Below are positions 49,669 through 59,485 of a stretch of DNA of 64,000 nt, piece by piece. The stretch is from Sphingopyxis sp. (GTDB taxonomy: Bacteria > Pseudomonadota > Alphaproteobacteria > Sphingomonadales > Sphingomonadaceae): contig NVXM01000002.1 in assembly GCA_002733865.1 (NCBI GenBank), positions 186,001-250,000 of the forward strand, in the 5' to 3' direction. How positions within the stretch are numbered: position 1 is the first letter of the stretch; every line of letters begins with the position of its first letter. The position numbers and the translations under genes were made by a program. A model generated the notes under the pieces. That model did no database searches, was not told the origin of the DNA, and saw nothing but the letters and a program-made list of their open reading frames with translations.

Positions 49669-50889
49669 CTAGATGCCATTGCGTTTGCCCAGCAATTTCA
49701 GCCGCAGCGCGTTGAGCTTGATAAAGCCTTCTGCGTCTTTCTGATCATAAGCGCCGGCATCATCCTCAAATGTAACGACTTTCTCGCTGTAGAGACTGTC
49801 TGGCGACTTGCGCCCGACGACATTCACCGAGCCCTTGTAGAGTTTCAGCCGGACGGTGCCGTTGACCCGTGCCTGGCTGTGATCGATCGCCGCCTGCAGC
49901 ATCTCGCGCTCCGGTGAGAACCAGAAACCATTGTAGACCAGCTCGGCATAGCGCGGCGCAAGCTCATCCTTCATATGCGCTGCACCGCGATCCAGCGTCA
50001 GCTGCTCGATGCCGCGATGGGCTGTATGATAAATCGTGCCCCCTGGTGTCTCATACATGCCGCGCGATTTCATCCCGATATAGCGGTTCTCGACCAGATC
50101 GAGCCGACCGATCCCGTGCTCCCGTCCATAGTCGTTGAGCTTCTCGAGCAATGTCGCAGGGCTCATCGCCTCGCCATTGATCGCGACGCCATCGCCACGT
50201 TCGAAATCAATCGTGATATATTCTGGCGTGTTGGGCGCATCCTCAGGGTTATTGGTCCGCGAATAGACATAATCGGGAACTTCTTCCCAAGGATCTTCCA
50301 GCACTTTGCCTTCCGAAGAGGTGTGCAGCATGTTCGCATCGGTTGAAAATGGTGCTTCGCCGCGCTTGTCCTTTGGGATCGGAATCTGATGTTTCTCGGC
50401 AAATTCGATCAGCCGGGTACGGCTGGTCAAATCCCATTCGCGCCAGGGCGCGATCACTTTCACGTCGGGGCTGAGGCCATAATAGCCGAGTTCGAACCGG
50501 ATCTGGTCGTTGCCCTTGCCGGTCGCGCCATGAGCAACGGCGTCCGCTCCAGTAAGCTTGGCGATCTCAATTTGGCGCTTGGATATCAGTGGACGGGCGA
50601 TCGACGTCCCAAGCAGATACAGGCCTTCATACAGCGCATTGGCGCGCATCATCGGAAAGATGAAATCCTTGACGAATTCTTCGCGCAGATCGTCGATAAA
50701 AATATGCTCGGGTTTTACACCGAGCGTTTCCGCCACGCGTCGCGCAGGACCCAGTTCTTCGCCCTGCCCCAGATCGGCAGTGAAGGTCACGACCTCGCAC
50801 TGATATTCCTGCTGCAGCCATTTAAGGATCACACTGGTATCAAGCCCCCCGGAAAAGGCCAGAACCACACGCTTGACGGAATCGCTCAT
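49669..50889 (-). CDS. argG: Argininosuccinate synthase
   Basis: This 406-residue arginine biosynthesis enzyme joins citrulline and aspartate at the cost of ATP. The pyrophosphatase-type nucleotide loop is [15 protein letters not shown] near the start. The family stretches [13 protein letters not shown] and the citrulline/aspartate-site [11 protein letters not shown] follow. The ATG at 50889 is the family start; the frame reaches further upstream without a ribosome site. No arg operon partner is adjacent. Confidence 0.97.
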   Translation of the reverse strand: MSDSVKRVVLAFSGGLDTSVILKWLQQEYQCEVVTFTADLGQGEELGPARRVAETLGVKPEHIFIDDLREEFVKDFIFPMMRANALYEGLYLLGTSIARPLISKRQIEIAKLTGADAVAHGATGKGNDQIRFELGYYGLSPDVKVIAPWREWDLTSRTRLIEFAEKHQIPIPKDKRGEAPFSTDANMLHTSSEGKVLEDPWEEVPDYVYSRTNNPEDAPNTPEYITIDFERGDGVAINGEAMSPATLLEKLNDYGREHGIGRLDLVENRYIGMKSRGMYETPGGTIYHTAHRGIEQLTLDRGAAHMKDELAPRYAELVYNGFWFSPEREMLQAAIDHSQARVNGTVRLKLYKGSVNVVGRKSPDSLYSEKVVTFEDDAGAYDQKDAEGFIKLNALRLKLLGKRNGI

Positions 50890-50978
50890 TTTATCGTCTT
50901 TCCATGAATTAAGCGCCGCGCCTAACAGGCTCCAATTTGCCGCGCAATATGATATGCTGGAATAATGAGGAGAGGATT

Positions 50979-51422
50979 GTGGCAAAAGCGGATTTGAAAA
51001 CCAAAGCGACCAGTGCAGATGTCGAAGCCTTCATCGCCACCGCCCAGCCGGAACGCAGGCAGAAGGAAGCCCGGCAACTGATCGACCTGTTCCGGCGAAT
51101 AACCGGCGAGGAACCGAAAATGTGGGGTCCAAGCATTATCGGGTTCGGCAGCTATGATTATAAATATGAAAGTGGCCGAGAAGGCACATCCCTGCGCGCC
51201 GGCTTTTCGCCGCGGAAGGCCAAACTCAGCCTCTATCTGATGGGTGCTTATTGCACACCCGAAGCACAGGCCGAGCAGGACCGGCTGTTGGGTTTGCTCG
51301 GCAAGCATAGCATCGGCAAGTCCTGCCTCTATATCAATCGCCTTGAACAGGTGGACAAGGCAATATTGGAACAGCTCATCCGCAACAATTGTGAGCTGAT
51401 GAACGAGCGCTATCCCAACTGA
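50979..51422 (+). CDS. DUF1801 domain protein
   Basis: This 147-residue cytoplasmic protein has the DUF1801 core: [32 protein letters not shown] and [15 protein letters not shown]. The likely start is GTG at 50979, because the strong GAGGAGAGG ribosome site lies directly before it; the ATG at 50937 has none. The family fold is YdhG-like and its role is not known. It is divergent from argG, so the 90-base gap should hold both promoters. Confidence 0.82.
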   Translation: MAKADLKTKATSADVEAFIATAQPERRQKEARQLIDLFRRITGEEPKMWGPSIIGFGSYDYKYESGREGTSLRAGFSPRKAKLSLYLMGAYCTPEAQAEQDRLLGLLGKHSIGKSCLYINRLEQVDKAILEQLIRNNCELMNERYPN

Positions 51423-51458
51423 ACAGCATTTCCCTGCGCCATCTGCGACCCGAGCATC

Positions 51459-52709
51459 TCAACCTGCGAGATTTTTCTCCGTTTCGCCGATGTAGTCGCG
51501 CGTTATCGGCAACTCGTGACGGTTGCGGCTGAACTGGATCTGGTAATTGCACATGCCCCCATTCTCGAACGCCGCCGTGGCACCGGCCAGATAGAAGGTC
51601 CACATCCGATAAAATCGTTCGTCGTAGAGGGTAATGATTTTTTCGCGATTTTGCACCGTCCGTTTATACCACTCACGCAGAGTGAAAGCATAATGCAGTC
51701 GCAAGGTTTCGACATCGGTAGCGATCAGCCGAAATGGCTCGCTCGCTGCCAGGGTTTCGCTCAGCGCCGGAATATAGCCGCCTGGGAAAATATATTTGCG
51801 GGTAAAGGCGTCAGTTGTTCCGGGTCCGCCCATTCTGCCGATCGTATGCAGCAACATTACACCATTGTCGGTCATCAGATTGGCGCAGCAGCGGAAGAAG
51901 GTCTTGAATTGCGGCGTACCGACATGTTCGAACATCCCGACCGAAACAATCCGGTCAAATGCCCCGGCGTCGCGTTGGGCAAGGTCTCGATAATCGATCA
52001 GTTCGAACTTTACCTTGTCGGCGACGCCATCCTTTTCGGTCCGTTCCCGGGCCTTTTTAAGCTGCTCTTCGCTGAGCGTGATCCCGAGCACCTCCGCTCC
52101 CGTTTTGCGGTGCAGATAGAGCGCCATGCCGCCCCAGCCGCAGCCGATATCGAGCACCCGCTGCCCCGGTTTCAGATCGAGCTTGGCGGCAATAAGCGCT
52201 TTTTTGTCCGCTTGGGCCTGCTCCAGCGTCATATCCGGACCATGCTTGTCAAAGTCCCAGTAGGCGCAGCTATATTGCAGGTCGTCGTCGAGAAACAGTT
52301 CGTAGAGGTCGTTGCCGATATCATAATGATGCGCGACATTGCTTTTGGACCGGCCAAGCCGGTTGATCCGGTCAAGGCTGCCCGCCGCATGATCGCGAAC
52401 CTTCTTCAGGGGGCTCGGCTCTTTCAGCTTGCCACCGCGTTCGAACGGCCGATTGGCGCGGAGCAGCTGGACCAGTTCCATAATGTCGCCCTGCTCGACA
52501 ATCAAGCGACCATCCATGAACGTCTCGGCTGCGCCCAGCCGCGGATCCAGCAAAATCTGCCGGATCACGCCTTTGTCGGCGAGCCGGATACCTACGTCAG
52601 GATAGCCCGCAGTCGATGTGCCAAATTTCTCGGTCGACCCATCCGCATGGGTGACCCGTATTGAGCCTTTCTCAATGACGTTTTGCAGAAATCTGCCCAA
52701 TATCGACAT
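51459..52709 (-). CDS. cfa: Cyclopropane-fatty-acyl-phospholipid synthase
   Basis: This 416-residue SAM-dependent enzyme adds a methylene bridge to unsaturated acyl chains of phospholipids. The N-terminal lipid-binding region is followed by the SAM loop LDIGCGWGGMALYL. The family segments HYDIGNDLYELFLDDDLQYSCAYW and the late MWTFYLAGATAAFE block are present. It is intact and monocistronic; the stop is close to the convergent DUF1801 gene end. Confidence 0.94.
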   Translation of the reverse strand: MSILGRFLQNVIEKGSIRVTHADGSTEKFGTSTAGYPDVGIRLADKGVIRQILLDPRLGAAETFMDGRLIVEQGDIMELVQLLRANRPFERGGKLKEPSPLKKVRDHAAGSLDRINRLGRSKSNVAHHYDIGNDLYELFLDDDLQYSCAYWDFDKHGPDMTLEQAQADKKALIAAKLDLKPGQRVLDIGCGWGGMALYLHRKTGAEVLGITLSEEQLKKARERTEKDGVADKVKFELIDYRDLAQRDAGAFDRIVSVGMFEHVGTPQFKTFFRCCANLMTDNGVMLLHTIGRMGGPGTTDAFTRKYIFPGGYIPALSETLAASEPFRLIATDVETLRLHYAFTLREWYKRTVQNREKIITLYDERFYRMWTFYLAGATAAFENGGMCNYQIQFSRNRHELPITRDYIGETEKNLAG

Positions 52710-52744
52710 ATATTCACTCCCGATCAGACCAAATTATGATGAAA

Positions 52745-53503
52745 TCAAATGCCCGCATACCATGCGTAATTGGCGACATCCTGCCAATAGCCGCCCTTGC
52801 CTTCTCCGATGCCGGCGAGGGAGGCAACGGCTTCTATGCCGGTTATATATTTCGCATGCTTATAGCCCAGTTGGCGCTCCACCCTGAGCCGCAGCGGTGC
52901 GCCATTTGCCACCGGTAAAGGCTGACCGTTCAACCGGTGCGCCAATATCGTCTGCGGATGAAAGCTGTCCACCAGATCAATACTTTCATAATAGGGTCGG
53001 TCGCCCAATTTGTCGGCGCAATGAAAAACCAGGAACCGTGCGCGGTCCTGCAGACGCGCGATATCGAGCAGTATCTTGAGCGGCACTCCCGTCCATTGTC
53101 CGATCGCGCTCCACCCCTCGACGCAGTCGTGACGGGTGATCTGGGTGCGCTGTGGCATCGCCTGCAGCGCCGCCATGCTGAATTGCTGAGGCTTTTCAAA
53201 CAGTCCGAACAGCCGCAGCGACCAGTTGGCAAAGCCCTGCGCCTCGCTGGCTGCATAGGCCGGGGTCGCCGGGTCCCGGGTGCCGTTCGCGCGGAAAGTC
53301 GGAGACAGGTCCGCTACGCTATATTCGCTGGCCATCTGGAACCTGTCGCCCAGCGCCCGCTGGGCCGTGAAATTCGCCGTTTCGGCGCTCGCCAATATCC
53401 GCTGAAAATCGGGGTTGCGATTCAGGGCATCGCAGCCGGTCAAGAGGCTGCCTGCGCCAATAGCAGCGCTGGTTATCAACGTTCGGCGCGAGATGATCGT
53501 CAT
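52745..53503 (-). CDS. Tat-exported molybdopterin-dependent oxidoreductase (sulfite oxidase fold)
   Basis: This 252-residue periplasmic protein has a twin-arginine signal (SRRTLITSAAIGAGSLLTGC). It also has the sulfite-oxidase molybdenum domain: the cofactor Cys lies in RHDCVEGWSAIGQWTGVPL, and GYKHAKYITGIEAV near the end is typical. It resembles MsrP/YedY-like enzymes but is paired with a cytochrome b, not the MsrQ heme protein. The start ATG at 53503 overlaps the cytochrome b stop by one base (TAATG). The substrate is unknown; a reductase of oxidised sulfur or nitrogen compounds is likely. Confidence 0.87.
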   Translation of the reverse strand: MTIISRRTLITSAAIGAGSLLTGCDALNRNPDFQRILASAETANFTAQRALGDRFQMASEYSVADLSPTFRANGTRDPATPAYAASEAQGFANWSLRLFGLFEKPQQFSMAALQAMPQRTQITRHDCVEGWSAIGQWTGVPLKILLDIARLQDRARFLVFHCADKLGDRPYYESIDLVDSFHPQTILAHRLNGQPLPVANGAPLRLRVERQLGYKHAKYITGIEAVASLAGIGEGKGGYWQDVANYAWYAGI

Positions 53504-54294
53504 TACGATTGCTCCTTGCGGGTGCCGCCAAAAATAATGCCACGGATCTGGCGTATCGGTCCCGACAACAGCACCATGACCATATGGATCACGAAAAACA
53601 GTACCAACAGCGAGGCGGTGATAAAATGCACCGACCGCGCGGACTGGCGGCCGCCAAACAGGTCCGTCAGCAACGGCCAGTTGGCGTCCATCGCAGGCGA
53701 CATCGCCAGGCCGGTACATATCATCAGCGGCAGCAGGATGAATATCACCCCGATATAGGTCAATTTCTGGATGACATTATAATCCTCGGACCACGATTGC
53801 CGGATGACGGAGATCCTCGTGTGATCGCGGAAGGATCGCCAAATATGGGAGGGCTTCCATTCCCGTTTTCGCATGTGCAAATTTGTTTGGACATGCCGGT
53901 TCCAAAGCGACCGGATCATGAACAGCATCAGACCAAGGCTGAATATCCAGGCAAAGAAAAAGTGCCAGCGGCGGCCGTCGGCCAGACTGTACGAGGACGG
54001 TATGGTTGCCCAGCCGGGAAAGGCCCATGTGCGGGTTCGCCCTTCGCTATCCTGCCAGTTTCCCAACACCCCGGTCGTTTCAATGCGCGTTTCACCGATC
54101 CGGAGATATCCCATGGTCGATGACGAGCCGACCGCCATCCAGGCATAATCATCATTGGCCCCATATTCCCCCCAATAGAGCCGCGGATGGGCGTTGAAGA
54201 TCGTCAGACCGCTCATCAGCAATATCAGCAGGCACAGCGCATTGACCGCGTGCCAAAGGCGCGTTGTCAGTCGATGGCGGGGGTGGTTTTGCAT
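53503..54294 (-). CDS. b-type cytochrome partner of the molybdoenzyme
   Basis: This 263-residue membrane protein has about four helices and a roughly 80-residue extracytoplasmic insert after the first. Heme-ligand His residues occur in LTTRLWHAVN (helix 1), WHFFFAWIFS and HFITASLLVLFFVIH. The pattern fits the Ni/Fe-hydrogenase-type cytochrome b561 family. The ATG at 54294 is preceded by AAGGGA. It likely takes electrons from the quinone pool to the molybdoenzyme at 52745. This pairing replaces MsrQ. Confidence 0.85.
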   Translation of the reverse strand: MQNHPRHRLTTRLWHAVNALCLLILLMSGLTIFNAHPRLYWGEYGANDDYAWMAVGSSSTMGYLRIGETRIETTGVLGNWQDSEGRTRTWAFPGWATIPSSYSLADGRRWHFFFAWIFSLGLMLFMIRSLWNRHVQTNLHMRKREWKPSHIWRSFRDHTRISVIRQSWSEDYNVIQKLTYIGVIFILLPLMICTGLAMSPAMDANWPLLTDLFGGRQSARSVHFITASLLVLFFVIHMVMVLLSGPIRQIRGIIFGGTRKEQS

Positions 54295-54572
54295 AAGAAC
54301 GTCCCTTGGCATGAATACACTCTAGCTGCTGGTTCGACATTGCCAAGCCTATCGTTACTCTCAGCCGCCAAGTGATCATCTCACTCCGCCTCCCGCACCT
54401 ATTCAATTCGTCGATTTCTTGGCCATCTTGCAGTCGCCGTTCAGAGTTGCAGGCCTATGAGAATCCCCGCCACAGAAAATGGGGCGGATAGTGATATCGA
54501 CCCTTTTTGTGCCTTTCCAAAATGCCCAAAATCCGGCAAAATACAGGCTCATGGTTTGAAGGATCGGATATT

Positions 54573-54962
54573 ATGAGCGCCTATAAACAAGTTGTAAAAC
54601 TGGATCCTGATCCGCTTGCGCCCTACGCGATATCACCGGGGTGGCAGGTTGGCGATCTGCTGTTTCTCTCGGGCCAGGCAGCGATCAATGAACAGGGTGA
54701 GGTCGTCGGTCCCGCCGATTTCGACGCGCAACTGGCGCAGGTTTTCAAAAATATCGACCGCGTTCTGCATGCGGCGGGCAGCTCAAAGGACCAGATCGTC
54801 AAGGTCACCATCTATCTCACCGATATGCAGAATTTTCCCAAAATCGTGCAGGCCCGCAAAGTCTATTTTGAATATCCCTATCCGGCGGACACGATTGTCG
54901 AGGTACAAGCCCTGGCCTTGCCGGATCTAATGGTCGAGATTGACGTGATTGCGGCCGTCTAG
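54573..54962 (+). CDS. RidA family deaminase-like protein
   Basis: This 129-residue RidA/YjgF fold protein typically hydrolyses reactive enamines or imines from amino acid metabolism. [29 protein letters not shown] begins the conserved part, and the C-terminal [24 protein letters not shown] is the family ending. The usual RidA active-site Arg before the end is replaced in this copy, so it is a divergent member. The start has no strong ribosome site. The stop shares a CTAG with the convergent rlmN gene. Confidence 0.86.
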   Translation: MSAYKQVVKLDPDPLAPYAISPGWQVGDLLFLSGQAAINEQGEVVGPADFDAQLAQVFKNIDRVLHAAGSSKDQIVKVTIYLTDMQNFPKIVQARKVYFEYPYPADTIVEVQALALPDLMVEIDVIAAV

Positions 54963-56206
54963 CCCAGCGCCGCCTGTTTTTCTTCCGCCAGACGATCCAG
55001 TTCTGCGCGGCTCTTCTTCTCGCTGGCCGATTTCAACTGGCCGCACGCCGCCATGATATCGCGCCCTCTCGGCGTCCGAACCGGCGCACTGATGCCTGCG
55101 TCGAAGATGATCTTCGAGAATGCCTTGATCCGCTCCGGCGCGGAACATTCATAGTCGGAACCGGGCCAGGGATTGAACGGGATCAGATTGACCTTGGCCG
55201 GCAAATCATATTTGCGCAGCAGATTGACCAGCTCGCGGGCGTCCTGATCGCTGTCATTCTTGTCTTTCAGCATCACATATTCAAAGGTGATCCGCCGCGC
55301 ATTATTGGCCCCGGGATAGTCGGCGCAGGCCTGCAGCAGTTCCTCGATCGAATATTTGCGGTTGAGCGGCACGATCTCGTCCCGCGTTTCCTTGTTCACC
55401 GCGTGCAGCGAAATCGCTAGATTGACATTGATCTCGGCACCGGCGCGCGCGATCATCGGCACTACACCGCTGGTAGACAGCGTGATGCGGCGGCGGGACA
55501 GCGCCAGTCCGTCACCATCCATGACGATCTTCATCGCATCCCGGACATTGTCGAAATTATACAGCGGCTCGCCCATGCCCATAAGCACGATATTCGTCAG
55601 CAACCGGCCGTCGGACTTGTACGCCTGATTATATTCCTTGGTATTTTCCGATTCTTCGTCATCGGCAAAATCCATCACGCCTTTCGGCCACTCGCCCAGC
55701 GCGTCGCGTGCCAGCATCACCTGTCCGACAATCTCGCCGGGGGTGAGATTGCGAACCAGCCGCATTGTCCCGGTATGGCAGAAACGGCAATTGAGCGTAC
55801 AGCCGACCTGGCTCGAAATGCAAAGCGTGCCGCGATCCTCGTCGGGGATGAACACCATTTCATAATCCTGGGCATCCGCCGAGCGCAGCAGCCATTTGCG
55901 GGTCCCGTCTTCCGAAAGATGCGCTTCGACAATTTCCGGCCGTCCGATGACAAACCGTTCGGCCAGCCAGGGCCGCAGCGCCTTGCTCATGTCGGTCATC
56001 TGCGCGAAGTCGCTGATCCCGCGATGGTACATCCAGTGGAACAGCTGCTTCGACCGCAGCTTTCCCTGTTTTTCCTCCAGCCCGGCGGCAATCAGCACTT
56101 CGCGTATTTCACCAACGCTGAGACCGATAAGGTCCAGCCTTCCGTCGGGGCGCGGAGTGACCTTGGCTGGCAAGGGAACGGGATCGATATGGCCGGGAAT
56201 CTGCAT
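54959..56206 (-). CDS. rlmN: Dual-specificity RNA methyltransferase RlmN
   Basis: This roughly 415-residue radical SAM enzyme methylates 23S rRNA A2503 and some tRNAs. The N-terminal [31 protein letters not shown] region binds RNA. The radical cluster motif is CTLNCRFC. The catalytic Cys lies near the C-terminus in the [19 protein letters not shown] segment. The start is uncertain: ATG at 56206 matches the family, ATG 56215 and 56257 are upstream. The last three codons overlap RidA. It follows two minus-strand genes and is probably co-transcribed with them. Confidence 0.93.
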   Translation of the reverse strand: MQIPGHIDPVPLPAKVTPRPDGRLDLIGLSVGEIREVLIAAGLEEKQGKLRSKQLFHWMYHRGISDFAQMTDMSKALRPWLAERFVIGRPEIVEAHLSEDGTRKWLLRSADAQDYEMVFIPDEDRGTLCISSQVGCTLNCRFCHTGTMRLVRNLTPGEIVGQVMLARDALGEWPKGVMDFADDEESENTKEYNQAYKSDGRLLTNIVLMGMGEPLYNFDNVRDAMKIVMDGDGLALSRRRITLSTSGVVPMIARAGAEINVNLAISLHAVNKETRDEIVPLNRKYSIEELLQACADYPGANNARRITFEYVMLKDKNDSDQDARELVNLLRKYDLPAKVNLIPFNPWPGSDYECSAPERIKAFSKIIFDAGISAPVRTPRGRDIMAACGQLKSASEKKSRAELDRLAEEKQAALG

Positions 56207-56238
56207 GAGCGGCATATAAGGACTGTTTTGAGGAAAAT

Positions 56239-56733
56239 CTACCGCAAGCGCGAACATCCCAGCGATGCCGCGTCAATCGCCGTCGCCGCGCCGCGCAAGC
56301 GGTAGGCATCAACGATCGGCTTGCCGTCGCGACCGACGCTCTCCACGGTCATGCTGGTCGCCGACCGGATCGCGGCAACGATGGCGGCATCCATACGCTT
56401 GTCCTGCGACCAGCCGTCTCTGCGGCTGGCGGTCAGCTGAAACCGGCGACCGGCAATGCTCACCATCACCCGGCTGTTGGTCGAGCGGTCGCGGCTCAGG
56501 CGGACATGAAATTGCCGCCGGATTGACCGGTCAGGCCAGAAACCAATGGTGGCGAAGGATTTGCGCTGTGCCTTGCCGGTAATTTCTTCCGACTCCGCAA
56601 TTGCATAGCAGCGCGGAACATCCGGATCGCGGAACGCGCCCCAGCTGTTGAATATGCCCAGAGAGTCTTTTGCGATCGCTGGTGTCGCAAGGGCAGATGC
56701 GGCCAATGCGAGAAGGACGAGCCGCTTTTTCAA
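56239..56733 (-). CDS. Exported protein, invasion-associated locus B-like
   Basis: This 164-residue protein has a signal peptide (about residues 1-21, ending AIA). The pattern is like the IalB family of alphaproteobacteria: [18 protein letters not shown] near the start and [17 protein letters not shown] at the end, with Cys that may pair. It overlaps the histidine phosphatase gene by four bases, so it is coupled to it, and runs up to rlmN. The family function is not established. The family match is moderate. Confidence 0.68.
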   Translation of the reverse strand: MKKRLVLLALAASALATPAIAKDSLGIFNSWGAFRDPDVPRCYAIAESEEITGKAQRKSFATIGFWPDRSIRRQFHVRLSRDRSTNSRVMVSIAGRRFQLTASRRDGWSQDKRMDAAIVAAIRSATSMTVESVGRDGKPIVDAYRLRGAATAIDAASLGCSRLR

Positions 56734-57374
56734 GCCTTCTCTCCCTCCCCTCCACCGAGATGAACGATCTCTTCCACACCATCACAAATCTCTACGATAG
56801 AGCCCTGCGGCAAGCCTTCTGCGATCGGCGCACCAAAGCGGGGGTGCGGGGCCATACCAGTCAGCAGACCGCGCAACACGCGGCTCGTCATGCCGTGACT
56901 GATCACCACCGCATCTCTGGAAAAATCCTGGTCCGCAATCCAATTTTCGAGCCGTTTTGCGATAGCCCGATAATCCTCGCCACCGGGAGCCACGGTCACA
57001 AACAACCGCTCCGTTTCGTCAATTTCAAGTTTTCCGGCGAGATCGCGGTACCAAGCACCGCCCCATTCCCCCATGTCGATTTCGCGCAGCCGCGGATCGC
57101 TGCGCGCCTGATGCCAGTCGGCGCCGACATTCTCGGCAATCAGCGACAAAGTTTGCAAGGCCCGATCGGTGTCGGAAGCGACAAGATCCAGTATCGGCTC
57201 CTCGGTTTCCAGATGCAGTGCCAGCGCGCGGCCCATTTCATCGGCCTGGGCGAAGCCTGTGCGGGTCAGTGGTGTGTGAACATGCTCGCCCTGAATCCGG
57301 CCCGCCAGATTGAAGATCGTTTCGCCGTGCCGCGCAATAAACAGGCGTTTACCGTTAGTGTCGATGCCGCTCAT
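56730..57374 (-). CDS. Histidine phosphatase family protein
   Basis: This 214-residue phosphoglycerate mutase-like phosphatase has the catalytic ARHGETIFN motif near residue 14. The second active-site His lies in VVISHGMTSRVLRG near residue 150. SDTDRALQTLSLI supplies phosphate-pocket residues. It could act on phosphosugars or other small phosphate esters. Its end overlaps the start of the exported gene at 56239 by four bases, forming a small operon with rlmN. Confidence 0.88.
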   Translation of the reverse strand: MSGIDTNGKRLFIARHGETIFNLAGRIQGEHVHTPLTRTGFAQADEMGRALALHLETEEPILDLVASDTDRALQTLSLIAENVGADWHQARSDPRLREIDMGEWGGAWYRDLAGKLEIDETERLFVTVAPGGEDYRAIAKRLENWIADQDFSRDAVVISHGMTSRVLRGLLTGMAPHPRFGAPIAEGLPQGSIVEICDGVEEIVHLGGGEGEKA

Positions 57375-57532
57375 ATTAACCCTATTCTGTCCCGAAATGG
57401 TAAAACCAACCCCTTACCACTGCGGCTTTAGCTGCCTCCACGCTTTTTTCCACAGTTTTTCACGGCATTATCGGTTATGGGAAGGCGATCGGGCTTGCCC
57501 TACGGGACTTTATTGTTAATGAAGCCATGGAC

Positions 57533-57581
57533 TATCCGTGAACCAGACCGGAGTGCTTCCGCACATCTATTTTCACGGATA
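57533..57581. promoter_or_regulatory. Inverted repeat just upstream of dnaN
   Basis: Perfect 10-base arms TATCCGTGAA (57533-57542) and TTCACGGATA (57572-57581) are separated by 29 bases, with a small inner GTGC/GCAC stem. It ends 23 bases before the dnaN ATG, just ahead of the AAGGACG ribosome site. It may be a 5'UTR hairpin or an operator. Confidence 0.45.
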
Positions 57582-57604
57582 ACTGGGAACAAGAAGGACG
57601 GTTT

Positions 57605-58720
57605 ATGAAAGCGACCATTGAACGCGCGGCATTGCTAAAGAGCCTGGGCCATGTCCAGTCCGTGGTTGAGCGGCGCAACACCATTCCCATATTGTCCAAC
57701 GTGCTGATTGAGGCGAGCGCTGACGGCAGCATCAAGCTGATGGCAACCGATCTCGATCTGCAGGTAGTCGAAACCGTGGAGGCCCAGGTCGAGACCGCTG
57801 GCTCGACCACCGTTTCCGCTCACACCCTGTTCGACATCGCCCGCAAATTGCCCGACGGATCGCAGGTCCAGCTCGACGCCGCCGATGGCAAGATGAAGGT
57901 CAATGCCGGTCGTGCGCGGTTCAACCTGCAGACGCTGCCGCGCGACGATTTTCCGGTCATCGCCGAAGGCGAACTGCCGACCAGTTTCGAACTGCCGGCC
58001 ACCTCGCTGATCCAGATTATCGACAAGACCCGCTTTGCGATCTCGACCGAAGAAACGCGCTATTATCTCAACGGCATCTTTCTGCATGTGCAGGATGAGG
58101 AAACGCCGGTGCTGAAGGCCGCTGCCACGGACGGCCACCGTCTCGCGCGCGTCACCCTGCCCCGCCCGGCCGGCGCAGAAGGCATGCCGGATGTGATCGT
58201 CCCGCGCAAATGCGTCAACGAACTCCGCAAATTGCTGGACGAGAACAGCGAATCTTCCGTGCAGATCAATCTGTCGGCCAGCAAGATCCGCTTCACGCTC
58301 GGCACCGCGATCCTGACCAGCAAGCTGATCGACGGCACGTTCCCGGATTACACCCGCGTCATCCCGACCGGCAATGACAAGCTGCTCAAGATCGACCCGA
58401 AAAGCTTCGCCCAAGGCGTCGACCGCGTCTCGACCATCGCCACCGAAAAGACCCGCGCGGTCAAGATGGCGCTCGGCGACGACAAGATCACGCTCTCCGT
58501 CACCTCGCCGGAAAATGGCAAGGCCGAGGAAGAAGTGCCCGGTTCCTACAAGGACGACACATTTGAAATCGGTTTCAACTCGAAATATCTGATGGATATT
58601 CTCGGCGAGATCGAAGGCGATACCGTGGAGCTGCACCTCGCCGATGCGAGCGCGCCAACGCTGATCCGCGAGAATGACAAGAGTGCAGCGCTATATGTGC
58701 TGATGCCGATGCGGGTTTAA
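57605..58720 (+). CDS. dnaN: DNA polymerase III beta sliding clamp
   Basis: This 371-residue DnaN dimer encircles DNA and holds the replicase. It has three similar domains of about 120 residues; family parts include MKATIERAALLKSLGHVQSVVERRNTIPILSNV at the start and the C-terminal YVLMPMRV. An AAGGACG ribosome site precedes the ATG. It is isolated from dnaA and recF, which are not in this window. Confidence 0.97.
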   Translation: MKATIERAALLKSLGHVQSVVERRNTIPILSNVLIEASADGSIKLMATDLDLQVVETVEAQVETAGSTTVSAHTLFDIARKLPDGSQVQLDAADGKMKVNAGRARFNLQTLPRDDFPVIAEGELPTSFELPATSLIQIIDKTRFAISTEETRYYLNGIFLHVQDEETPVLKAAATDGHRLARVTLPRPAGAEGMPDVIVPRKCVNELRKLLDENSESSVQINLSASKIRFTLGTAILTSKLIDGTFPDYTRVIPTGNDKLLKIDPKSFAQGVDRVSTIATEKTRAVKMALGDDKITLSVTSPENGKAEEEVPGSYKDDTFEIGFNSKYLMDILGEIEGDTVELHLADASAPTLIRENDKSAALYVLMPMRV

Positions 58721-58763
58721 ACGAGTCGGGATTCAACCGACTTTAGTGTTTTTGGACGGACCA

Positions 58764-58837
58764 TTCCCTCTCCCTTAAGGAAGAGGCTTGTGAAAACTTG
58801 GCAACTTGTTGTCTAGACGGAGCTGGGTGAGGGCTAA
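58764..58837. repeat. Degenerate palindromic repeat after dnaN
   Basis: CCTCTCCCTTAAGGAAGAGG forms an imperfect hairpin, followed by GAGCTGGGTGAGGG. It looks like a worn copy of a widespread repeat. It occupies the gap after dnaN and could act as a terminator. Confidence 0.5.
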
Positions 58838-58978
58838 CCTGCCTATCGATCACAGAATAGCCTCATCAAACTGCGGCTAATCTTGCCGATAAGCCTCTGT
58901 ATCATTCTTCATCGCGAGAGAAGGGCAAGATGGACTGGCATTTGTGCCCTCTGCCCAATATAGCGCCTCGCAGAACCA

Positions 58979-59416
58979 ATGACTCGGCCCTTCTCCCTTT
59001 CCCGGTTCCTTAAAACCAAAGCGGCGTTGCATGCTTTCGCAGTGCTCGCTCTGGTCGTCAGCGTGCTTGCCCCGCAAGGCTTTATGCCGACCCAGACCGC
59101 CGAGGGTTTCGCGATCAAGCTCTGCTCCGGTCATGCCAACAACCTCCTGACGGTAGCGCCGGACGATCCGGACTATGCATTGCTCAAGCTGGTCTATGGC
59201 GACAATCAGAAAGATACACCCGAACCCGCGTCCAAACAGGACATATCGGCCTGCGCCTTTGCCTTCGGTTCCGCCTTCGGCCCCGCTGCAGAGACTCCCA
59301 TGCTGTCGCCGCCAACGCTGCAACCGGCCACGCATGACCCCTCGGAGCCGCGTCGCTTTGCGCTGCGAAACCGGATCAATATCCCGCCGGCGACAGGGCC
59401 GCCTGTAGCCGTCTGA
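58979..59416 (+). CDS. DUF2946-like membrane protein
   Basis: This 145-residue protein has an N-terminal helix (about residues 15-33) and then a short periplasmic part. FAVLALVVSVLAPQGFMP and the ACAFAFGSAF segment near residue 90 resemble DUF2946 proteins, but the usual paired-cysteine motif is altered. DUF2946 genes often lie beside copper-related transport genes. Here it precedes the His/Met-rich outer membrane-like protein at 59486 by about 70 bases. No strong ribosome site precedes the ATG. Family membership is tentative. Confidence 0.6.
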   Translation: MTRPFSLSRFLKTKAALHAFAVLALVVSVLAPQGFMPTQTAEGFAIKLCSGHANNLLTVAPDDPDYALLKLVYGDNQKDTPEPASKQDISACAFAFGSAFGPAAETPMLSPPTLQPATHDPSEPRRFALRNRINIPPATGPPVAV

Positions 59417-59485
59417 ACCCCTAGCTTTCATTTTGCAATGCGCCTGACGGCGATCATTGCGTTCAGACTATTACAGGAAATTTCA

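Noticed and set aside
54295..54572. Gap between the cytochrome b and RidA genes as a possible RNA gene
   Set aside because: No tRNA-like fold, palindrome or clear structure could be seen; probably the promoter region.
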